DNA from: Melampsora larici-populina 98AG31
Lineage: Eukaryota > Basidiomycota > Pucciniomycetes > Pucciniales > Melampsoraceae
Assembly: GCF_000204055.1 (NCBI RefSeq)
Contig: NW_006768827.1
Location: forward strand, 389,652 to 453,651
Direction of reading: 5' to 3'
DNA: 64,000 bases
Shown: positions 55,909-64,000 of the stretch, piece by piece
Position numbering within the stretch: the stretch's first letter is position 1
Layout: every line of letters begins with the position of its first letter
Notes under the pieces: generated by a model
The model's database searches: none
What the model was told of the DNA's origin: nothing
The model's input: the letters and a program-made list of their open reading frames with translations, nothing else
Program-made: the position numbers and the translations under genes

Positions 55909-56980
55909 ATGAAGCGAGCCTCTTCACCCTCCGACGATGACAAACTTAGCGAGCCAGGCGCAAAGAAAGTCTCAACGGATTCCACAACTCCTTCGGAAAC
56001 CGATGATTCCTTTGTAATGCCCGAAGAGGCGGACAACTGGGTCACCTGGGCGTCAATGCGTGCTATGTTTCCACCGGACACCTTGTTACCTTCAGACTTC
56101 AAAAGAGAACTGAACATCAAGTGGGGTTATCAACAGAGAACACAAACAGCGAGAAGATCCGCCGATGGCCTAGTGGTGGCTATCAAGGGCTACGAACCGC
56201 CATATGACAATGAACTGCGCCCTACCTTTGCCCCTTCGAAGGGTCACCAAATCGCCTTTTTCTCAGAGTTTGAACACCCTGGCATACCCAGTTATCTTGG
56301 CCATTTCCTAGATGACTGGCAAATCAACCTCGTGTTCGCCTACGATCAGGATGCCCCGGCTCTCGAACACCTCGTCGGGGAAAGGAATCTCTCAGAAGCC
56401 GAGGTGTCACATTATGTCATCCAACTCGCGGAAGTTTTGAACCACTTCCATACCAACGGTGCGGTCCTGCGTGCAATGGATAGCTCTAGCGTCAAGTGCT
56501 ATCCCGGTCATCACATCAAGCTGGTATGCCTGGATTCGTGGGACCTTCTTGACCCGGATGGATTCACCTCTGGGGAACACGGCTATTCCAATGCTTGAGC
56601 TCCGGAAATGCTAGCAGGTGGTAAATACAGTACATCTGTGGACTGGTGGAATCTCGGCTTCATGATGTATTACTTGTGTACATATCGCCAGCCTTTCCAA
56701 GATTGTAAGTTTGTCCTTTGTAAAGTTATGAAAAGCACAATACCCAAATAATCCTTTGCTAATGCCCTTGTCCTTGAAACCCACCTAATTAGAAAGCCAC
56801 GTTGCCCACACGGCCGTCATATTCCCTTGTACTATGTCGGAAACCATGCGCGAAACAATTTTGCTTCTTTTGAGGAAGGATCCCAAAGATCGTATCACAT
56901 CTTTGCCTGCCCTGAAAGACTTACCCATGTATTCCAACATCTGGCCTCCCAGGGCTTTGAACAATTTATTTTTGGGGTGA
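55909..56980 (+). pseudogene. Degenerate protein kinase (AGC-like), catalytic motifs lost
   Basis: The ATG at 55909 opens MKRASSPSDDDKLSEPG. A disordered N-terminus is followed by a kinase fold: LVVAIKGY keeps the VAIK lysine; EHPGIPSYLGHFLDDW and HYVIQLAEVLNHFHTNGAVL give the N-lobe end and helix E. The HRD loop is RAMDSSSVK and the DFG site reads LDSWDL, so catalytic Asp residues are missing or displaced. Then APEMLAGGKYSTSVDWWNLG keeps the APE and D-W-W-x-x-G motifs of AGC-type kinases. After an intron (56705 to about 56792), LLLLRKDPKDRI ends the C-lobe; stop at 56978-56980. TGA at 56596-56598 sits where Arg precedes APE in many kinases. The acceptor of the intron is not certain. Confidence 0.72.
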
Positions 56981-57459
56981 TATCATGGCTTGTCCTCTAT
57001 TTGTCTTCATTTTGAGCACAAGCGGGTTGTCCTTTTTAACTCTCCATGAACGATGGCTCAGGCTTTATTCTTTTCCAACTCCAGAATGGGCTTGGCCCAC
57101 CGTGACCCCCGCGGCAGACTTGTATTTTTAAACGTGACTGTCTTACGAATTAATTCACAACCACTTGTTTGCTCATGTACTCTCGTGGATGTAACCAATC
57201 ACTGTACATGACTGAGGAATGAGAGTCTGACGTGTTCATGGCCTCCCATGAACACTTCAGACTCTTTCCTGCCTGAGCGGGAATGGTGCGGGCAATGAGA
57301 CCAATATAGGGCCTCTCTTGCATTTTTACGTCGCTCATAGGGCTTGGTCCGCAGTGAGAAAGGCTGAGCCTAGCTTCACGAAAGAACGTCAAATGAAGAA
57401 AGTGTATATCATTGCAAATGTGCCATGTCCAAAGGTCACCTTGAATGTCAACATGACAT

Positions 57460-58158
57460 TTATAATTCAGCAGATTGGTTTCGCCTTTCTCTGCGCAAGA
57501 GCTTATGGTAGTAACCTTCCGCGTGTAAGATCAGTTCCGCGCCCACCCCGTATGAGATACCCCATTGATACATTTGTTTTGGTGAGATGAGCTCGGGGAA
57601 GAGGAACACGTGGAAACTATGAATCGCGTGGCCAGAGAGGATTCGAAGGGCTTTGCTCGTCTCCGAAGGTGCCAATCCAGCAAAAACCATGTAATCTCGA
57701 AGGGGCTTTAACCCAATGAAACGTCGCACGGCCGCGTATGACAGGTTGCGACGGCGAAACCGGTCAGGCTCTGATTCGGCGAATAAAAGGACCAACGTAG
57801 ATATCGCTTCAGCGACAGTCACTTATGGCCACAAGGTTTGAATGATAAACATTGGCATACCTTCCTCAGTGTCATGGTCACGCTGGTTTGCGCCCGTATG
57901 CTCTTCCGCGTGAACTGGTTGGAATACGGTAGGGGAAAGCAGATTGATTGGACTCTCCTGGGATTCGGGAATGACGATGAACTCGTTAGCGGACACAGCG
58001 ATTGAGGTGTTTGATTGCTCCATGGCCCCTTCATCTTGCAAACCTTCACTTGGCGCGGTGCTGATAACATCCAAACAAATGTGGTGAGACACCCGTACAA
58101 CGGAAGGGAAGTCAATAAAATACGTGGTTGTTGCATCTTTCAAATCATGATAGGCCAC
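57460..58158 (-). CDS. Unrecognised two-exon gene
   Basis: On the minus strand an open frame (about 58136-57871) ends DHDTEE at a GTATGC donor. A ~55-bp intron leads to AISTLVLLFAESEPDRFRRR in phase, continuing to the stop at 57460-57462. The second exon has helical, aromatic-rich segments (IHSFHVFLFPELISPKQMY, WGISYGVGAELILHAEGYY). The start is probably in an upstream exon, since a GTCAGT donor lies near 58170. A further piece at 57392-57150 (MQERPYIGLIARTIPAQAG) could be a 3' exon. I do not recognise the family. It is transcribed toward the kinase remnant and away from the gene at 58.7 kb. Confidence 0.45.
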
Positions 58159-58676
58159 TCAATTACTGACCTTTGGGCGGCGGGTGGGCTTTGAGACATT
58201 TCAGCTTCACGTTGAGGTAAGTGTCGAGCTTCTGTTGCTGTTGTTATTCCAGGTGCCGATAAGGAAGCAAAGGCAAGGTCCAAAGACCCTATGAAGACGA
58301 AATTGACATGGCCCTAATCTTGTCTGAGAGTGGAATAGGTCAGACCATTTCCAACCTTTTCCCAAACGTCGTCTCGTTGGGGTCACTCATGCAATGTGCA
58401 TCCCTTCAACAGCCCGTACTTGGCAAAATATGGCACATCACGCTTTCGGTGAGGCCACTCTCATCTTCAACGACATTCATTGTTAACGCGCGTGCATTCT
58501 AGGTGACCTCCTCAACCCCCCCCCTCGAGCCAGGGCTCGGTCAGTTCGCGAGCCGGTTCGAGTGCCGTCTCACTGCACAGCCTCAACAATCACGACAGTT
58601 TGATCACACCCAAAAGTGGGTGAAATCACCTTCGGCGTACTTGGACCGCTCAGGATACACTAACATCTGTATCCAG

Positions 58677-60656
58677 AGCATGGAGATGTCCTCGCCCCAA
58701 CGTCTCAACGTTTGGACCGCTCCATTTTACGTAGTAACAGCGGCAAGTCGGTCCCCGGCCTTGAATCGCGTCGTCGTCCCAAGGTGAAAGCATTGACCAC
58801 TGGTGTGGCCAAACCCCCTCGCAAGGCAACTGCCACCCCGGCCCCCGAAAACCAGAAGCGGCTTCGTACTCAATCGCCTACCGAGGTTGAACGGCCCAGG
58901 GAACGGCCCCTGGGCCGTTCAACCTTGCTTAACACCACCGAACAAAGCGACGACCCCTTCAGTCACTTCCAACCCACAACCGGCGAAACTGTGGCCAACT
59001 TCCGCGCTCTCACGGACGAGGAACGCAACTTCATTGACCGAATGACGTCTTCTGCTGAGCTGGACGCGAAGCATAGTGACTATGCTCGAGAACTTGGCGA
59101 GGTCAGTTGATGATGGAGATCACATGATCCAGTTCGTTGATGTGTTTGCAAACAATTGACAGGTCAATGGCGATGACTATCGCCATTTGGCGCTTTGTGG
59201 GAATATTGCAAGGACCCAATTCTACCTTTTTCAAATCTCCCAACAGGTTCCCACCCTCGCGGAACAGGTGGCCGAACAGTTCGGAAACCTTCACCAGGAT
59301 CTCACTGACAAAATGAACGTTATCTCAGCCAACGTCGACGATCGCAGTGAGGCGGTTCACTCTGGCGTTATCAGACAAGCACCCACGGCGACATCGACTT
59401 CGACTGCGACATCGACTGCGACATCAACGTCGACCTCGGCATCAGCGGCCTCTGCCGAAGCCGCTCGCACGGCGACAGTTTCCGAGTGGAAGGCATCGCG
59501 CCAGCTCAAAGTAAGTGCACCTCTGCCTTGCACTAGTTCAAGCACTGACCTCCGAACCCAATGCAGGCCTTGCTGAACGAATTGTCTGTCGCATTGATAC
59601 CCAAAGCTGATCTTCAGTCTTACACCAAAATTGAGGACAGAGCTAAGAACTATCTCCCGAGATCTCTCTTCAATTGTGTCAGGGTCCGTTTTTGAGTGGC
59701 ACCCTACATTGTCACATACTGTTGCCACTGACGTCATTGCAACCAATAGCTCCGTGTCGCAAAACAAGACGCAGAATGGGTTGCTTTACACCTTCCCAAG
59801 CAAATTCGAGGAGTTAACAATGGTGAAGGGCTCCGCAAGTACGCGACTGCTATCAGGGACTCGGGTAAACACGCCCGCAAAAAATTACACTTATTGGTAA
59901 GTCCAGCTGCCAATGGAATTACTGGAAATGCTGACTTTCCTGAATGGTCAGTTATTAACCAACGTGCACAACCAAAAGCATGGGGTGGTGAAGGGTGTGG
60001 CCGTGCCCACACTCATGGCATTGTGGCATCAAGTAAGCTCCCTATTTGAGGCTCTCACACCATGTGGCTGCTGATGTGCAACATTATGTAGATTGCGTTG
60101 AAATGTGGACTAATTGGGGGAGATGTAGATGCCATAAGATCTTGGCGCGCGGCGGACGAGGTCACTCGAGGCAGGATTGCATACCTGGTGAGTTGTGTGC
60201 AGTACGAGGGAGTCTGAGTGACAATCACGTCAACTGACGTTTCTGATATGGTCGCCCAGCGTCGCAAAGCCACCCGTCTTCGACAAACCCCTTCTGCAAC
60301 CAACATATGGTCTGAGGTGGAGAAGCAGCTTGACGTTCTCCGTGATAAAGAAAAGGATCTACCAGATTACACAACTTCGTATGTAACGGTCTCCTACGTC
60401 TCCTTGGTCATGCATTTGTGGCTCTGATGCCTCACAATTTGTCCATAGCTTCTATGATATCATCTATCAGAATGACATAGAGATATTCAACGGCAAGAGG
60501 AGTTGGAGTGAGATCAAGGAGAACTATGTGATCACATTACCCACGGAAGACGCGATTATTGCGGGAACGTCTGAGGGAGTTGAGGAAGCGGTTCCACCTC
60601 TAGGAGGCGAGGGAGATGGCGAAGATGTGGGCTCCGAACATGAACACTTGATCTGA
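58677..60656 (+). CDS. Unrecognised multi-exon gene (~510 aa), apparently intact
   Basis: Eight exons join without a stop: 58677-59101, 59163-59510, 59567-59683, 59750-59896, 59952-60032, 60092-60187, 60260-60378 and 60449-60656. The seven introns are 55-72 bp with GT..AG ends and all phases agree, which is strong evidence for a maintained gene. The N-terminal part is basic and disordered, then a coiled-coil-like stretch (FYLFQISQQVPTLAEQVAEQ), a Ser/Thr/Ala repeat from about 59390 to 59465, and a conserved-looking C-terminal core (GLRKYATAIRDSGKHARKK, GVVKGVAVPTLMALWHQ, ALKCGLIGGDVDAIRSW) with an acidic end. An upstream exon at 58308-58448 (MALILSESGIGQ) may belong to it. I do not recognise it; a transposon accessory protein is one possibility. 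Confidence 0.65.
58884..58925. repeat. Perfect 18-bp hairpin inside an exon
   Basis: AGGTTGAACGGCCCAGGG and its exact inverse are separated by six bases, within the first exon of the gene above. It translates as EVERPRERPLGRSTLL. The transcript would carry a very stable stem-loop. Confidence 0.9.
59390..59465 (+). repeat. Coding tandem repeat (GCGACATCGACT-type)
   Basis: Irregular 6- and 12-base units (GCGACATCGACTTCGACT) encode an alternating Thr/Ser/Ala run in the gene at 58.7-60.7 kb. Length variation between strains would be expected without loss of frame. Confidence 0.8.
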
Positions 60657-60829
60657 ACCGGAAGGCGCCTGTGGCGCTGTTCTACGGCATATCACACTAA
60701 TCAAAAAATCTAAATACATCATGTTATCGTGTCAATTTGTTCCTTCCCTCGTCTCAAGTAATGCACCCATGAAATGTTATTATCCATTCTTCCTGATCCA
60801 CCTGTCGAGTACCGCAAGTATTTTGCCAA

Positions 60830-61180
60830 CTAATGTCGCGGTCTGGCCAGCGCTGGTCCTGGTGACCCGGTTACCTGGCCCTCAGCTACTGGCCCGCGAC
60901 TCGGGTCTTGCGGTCATTGCAATGGACCGTGAATGTTCTCTACTCGGGGAGTACCGCTGCGGGTCATCGCTTGCGCGCCCATATACCAGTCAGGCGGCGG
61001 TTAGACGGCCTGCCGTTGAATCTCGCCCCAGGCGTGGCGGCCTGAGGACTGCTTGGCATATCGACCTGGGGGCCGTCCGCGTGGGGGCTACCTGCAGACC
61101 GCCCATCCGCCTGCAAGCGTGGGCGGTCTGCAGGCCGCATAATTTGGCGGCCTACTGGCCGCCTGGGCCTACCCGTGGTG
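60830..61180. repeat. GC-rich block with inverted repeats
   Basis: It is strongly GC-rich compared with its surroundings and full of GGCGGCC/GGCCGCC words. It includes a perfect 15-bp stem (CCTGCAGACCGCCCA at 61091-61105 with its inverse at 61120-61134). It may be a decayed GC-rich MITE; no target duplication was found. Confidence 0.6.
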
Positions 61181-61189
61181 TACCCAACT

Positions 61190-61930
61190 CTTCAACCACT
61201 ACCACCCTTTTCGCATTCCCATCCACTCTTTGTCTTCCCATCTCGACTCAATCTCTTCTTTCTCAAACCTTTGGTACATCTATCTTTCTGTTTTCTTTTC
61301 TTTTTGTTTCTTATCTTCTCTTCATCTACTAACCATTCTTCCTTTTCTTTTCCTTTTCTACTTCCTTTCCTCTAGGTTCACTCTCAATCTCTCCTCATTT
61401 CAATCGCTCCCTCGTTCCTATTTTGTCTTCTTTGACTCAATTCCGTGATTTTATCAATGTGAGTTTATTATTTTATTTTATTTTCCTTTCTTCTTCTTCT
61501 TTCTTCTTTTCCTCTTTCATCTACATATACATCTACTAACTCTTGGTTCAATTTTTTCTCTTCTACTTTCTCTATATAGTCTATCCTCAATGTGCTTCAT
61601 TTCTATTTTGACTCCTTTCAACTACTTCTCACTCACTGTTCCCATTCACACTCGATCGATCATTAAATTTTTGATTCAAGGTACGTCTTATTTTCTTCTG
61701 TTCTTTCTTTTCTGCTTGTTTCTCCTTTTCCCATACCAATCATTCATTCTTTTCTTCTTTTATTATCTTTCTTTTGTTTTTCTTTTGTTTTTTTCATTCT
61801 TCTCATCCTTACTACTCTGCATAGTTGTTTTGTTTGATTCATCGCTTTGTCTCGTGATTGATCATTTCAAGCTTTTTTTCTATTTATTCAAAATTTTCCT
61901 TTCATGTTATTACTTTATCTTTCTTTGATA
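61190..61930. other. Long pyrimidine-rich tract
   Basis: About 740 bases made almost entirely of C and T on the plus strand, with short purine breaks. Open frames here are artefacts of composition (Leu/Phe/Ser only). No gene. Confidence 0.75.
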
Positions 61931-63109
61931 TGAATGACTTGAAAAAATAATCACGTTGTTGAGAATGAGAATAAGAAAATAATATAAAATTTAAATTGAA
62001 CAAAGTCTCAAAAGAATGAGATCGAGTTGAAAACATATGAGTAAGATCATTTGGAGCTTTTGAGCACCACAATGTCCCACCAGTTCATTGGAGAAGACTT
62101 GCACCATGACCAGGTGAGCCTTCTCACCTAATGACTAGGTGAGCCATCACCTTGTGATCACATGGCCATGTCAGGTGATGTTCACACTGGCTTTCATGTG
62201 GCGCCGGTAAATGTGGCATAGTGTGAAGAGTGTATGATTTATTGGCAGAGGCCAATTTCACCTCATCTTCACATGCCGGCCGCCCCGTGGTGTAGTGAAT
62301 CAAGAAGATATAAGTGTGAATCAGTGCTTAGATATTAAATACCAAGAAAAGTAAATGACGTACTTCTAAAGAAAGACCGTTATGCTTGGATTGATTTTGA
62401 AAAGGATGAAGATTGAATAGAGACGAGATAACAAATCACAAGAAACTGATTGATGTCAACAAATCTGGCTCGCCGCGCCGAAGAAAGCGTGATGCGCGGC
62501 GTAGCGCTGCGCATGGCGCAGCCGCTTCGATAACTGGTTTGAAGGGAACCCAGGCACTACGCCTCCCGCTAGCAATTAAGCCCCGAATTTTGGGGAACTA
62601 CGCTTTCAACTACCGGGTCTGGGCCCGGTATTCACACCGCTATCCTTGGCTTGACGCCATGATTCCATACACCACACCACCCACCGAACACCCTTCCTCA
62701 ATATCAAAACCCTACCCACCACATCATCAACAAATGCCGCCAAACAGATCGATATCAACACGCACAGATCTCACAGTGGCCCAACCAATCAAACATTACC
62801 GATTGCACAGTCCGTGGGCAGGAGCGAGAGGGTTTCTCATCGAGAGAAACCCTATATATCAGGTGTGTTCTCCCATCCATCTTCCAACTTTTCAACTCGT
62901 TGATATTTCAGTTGACCAGTACCACTAACATCCTACTCCAATACGCCAATTCAGACCGTTTCCAATCCAAACGTACCAAATCAATCATCACCACATCAAC
63001 TTTTCCTCGACTTCGTTTATCTTTCTTTGACTTTGATTTTGAATTCTCCATTTTCCGCTTTACTCCTTCCATCTTATATTCCTAAAAACATTACTGATAA
63101 ATATTTCAG
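61930..63109. other. Spacer and leader of the right-edge gene
   Basis: GTGAC/CACCT-rich words occur at 62100-62230 and a GC-rich palindromic patch (GCGCGGCGTAGCGCTGCGC) at about 62490-62520. A hairpin AGGGTTTCTC..GAGAAACCCT at about 62828-62852 is followed by TATATATC, a plausible core promoter for the gene beginning downstream. A 5' exon of that gene probably lies at 62,700-63,000. Confidence 0.4.
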
Positions 63110-64000
63110 CATGTGAACAAGCAACCTACGATCAACAGCTTTTTGGCTTCGGGATATGAAACTGACAAACCTGCTCCCCCTCGTCGTTCATCTCGCATAA
63201 TCACTCCTGCCAGACGAGTCCCGGGGATGATCACCCCTTCTTCTGACTCACGACGTGGACTTGTTGACTTCAACTTTGGCGTAAGGGACGTACGGGACGG
63301 GCATGTCCACCAAAGGCGAGAATGTTCGGCTTCCTTACCTGGCGATGAAGTCATTTGTGCACCAACGCGTGGCCGATCCAATACTGTATCACGTCCATCT
63401 GTAAGTGTTTCTTACTTTCATCGTTCTTTTCATTGTGTTTCTCTTAAATATATTTTTCTTATCTTTTCGTTATACAATGATTACATAGGTGACACAGAAC
63501 TCCAGCCGATCGCATTCGCACTCTGCCACCGGCTCTGAGTTAGAAAACTCTGAAGGTTCATCTATCGTTTTGACCGCGGTTAGTTCCAGGGCCCCAACCA
63601 GAGTAGCAACCCCCATTGTAAGTTAAATTGGTGTTACATAAATTGTAAGTATGACATACATAACTGATTGGTGTTGTTTGTCATCACACCATCTTTAGGA
63701 GACAGGCCCTCCCGAAGTCGATTTGGCCCAAGATTCCAATGACGAGAATCTGCGCATTCAAAAGCGAAAACGGAACCAACCGGCTGAGACTGAATATGAT
63801 TGCCCATATAAATTCTTTGGAAAACCAACTCACGGTGAAAATGATGTACGTAAAACAAAATAAAAACGTTGATTATCATGAACCAACTTCACATTTGTAA
63901 CCTCAGAGCTGATACTAAACCTGTCTATGTAGCCACTCGACAGACCTGGACTCTCTTACGGTTGCCTATGGTGTCGCAAGGTGGTTCGCATCAGCGTAGC
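63110..64000 (+). CDS. Probable BED/hAT-type transposase, N-terminal exons, cut by window edge
   Basis: Four exons join in phase: 63110-63400, 63489-63617, 63699-63845 and 63933 to the edge, with 81-88-bp introns (GTAAGT, GTAAGT and GTACGT donors). The product is basic and disordered at first (NKQPTINSFLASGYETDKP), then a Ser-rich stretch, KRKRNQPAETEYDCPYKFFG, and finally GLSYGCLWCRKVVRIS. The last part looks like the first CxxC of a BED zinc finger, as found at the start of hAT transposases. No stop occurs. The initiating exon is upstream of 63110 and was not resolved. The family call depends on sequence beyond the window. Confidence 0.5.

Noticed and set aside
61175..61928. Open frames predicting Phe/Leu/Ser-rich membrane proteins
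   Set aside because: They arise from the pyrimidine-rich composition; no start context, no splice sites and no recognisable family.
62413..62928. 171-codon plus-strand frame
   Set aside because: It has no recognisable motif, overlaps palindromic GC-rich DNA and the likely leader of the right-edge gene.

Overview
The window reads as repeat-rich nuclear DNA of a filamentous basidiomycete, most likely a rust fungus (Pucciniales). Genes carry short spliceosomal introns of about 55-100 bp with GT..AG borders. The transposon set (Tad-like LINE, Ngaro/DIRS tyrosine-recombinase elements, Copia, Harbinger, hAT, pogo, and a CACTA/Plavaka-type transposase with many introns) is typical of rust genomes. 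The assignment is by inference; no rRNA or mitochondrial marker is present.

Layout. 1-8 kb: LINE tail fragment, a complete but dead pogo-like element with TA duplication, two short MITEs, and a decayed hAT transposase. 9-12 kb: a four-exon host gene for a predicted secreted protein of about 947 residues. 13-17 kb: a Harbinger-type pair, with a broken transposase facing an intact Myb-like partner. 18-24 kb: a 5'-truncated LINE between 328-bp direct repeats, itself carrying two nested insertions whose removal restores its reading frame. 24-35 kb: a decayed flavocytochrome b2-like gene, cut in its HPGG heme-binding exon by a Ngaro element of about 7.9 kb that keeps the A1-ORFs-B1-A2-B2 split-repeat layout. 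That element was hit by a long-arm CACTA-type foldback element, which was hit in turn by a MITE. 36-41 kb: a second, unrelated and mutated Ngaro-like element on the minus strand. 41.7-44.3 kb: AT-rich DNA with faint unrecognised exons. 44.8-55.2 kb: a Plavaka/CACTA-type transposase gene split in its last exon by a full-length Copia element with 899-bp LTRs, a 5-bp CAAAT duplication and an open 1499-codon gag-pol. 55.9-60.7 kb: a degenerate kinase, an unrecognised minus-strand gene, and an unrecognised gene whose eight exons join in phase. 60.8-64 kb: GC-rich hairpins, a long pyrimidine tract, and the start of an intact multi-exon gene, probably a BED/hAT transposase, cut by the window edge.

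The mobile elements record an order of events: host gene, then Ngaro, then CACTA-type foldback, then MITE; and LINE, then CACAG-ended element and a 351-bp insert. Many nonsense codons are TGA where arginine (CGA) is expected, which fits C-to-T decay at CpG. The Copia element, the 501-residue gene at 58.7-60.7 kb, the secreted-protein gene and the right-edge gene are the reading frames that look intact.
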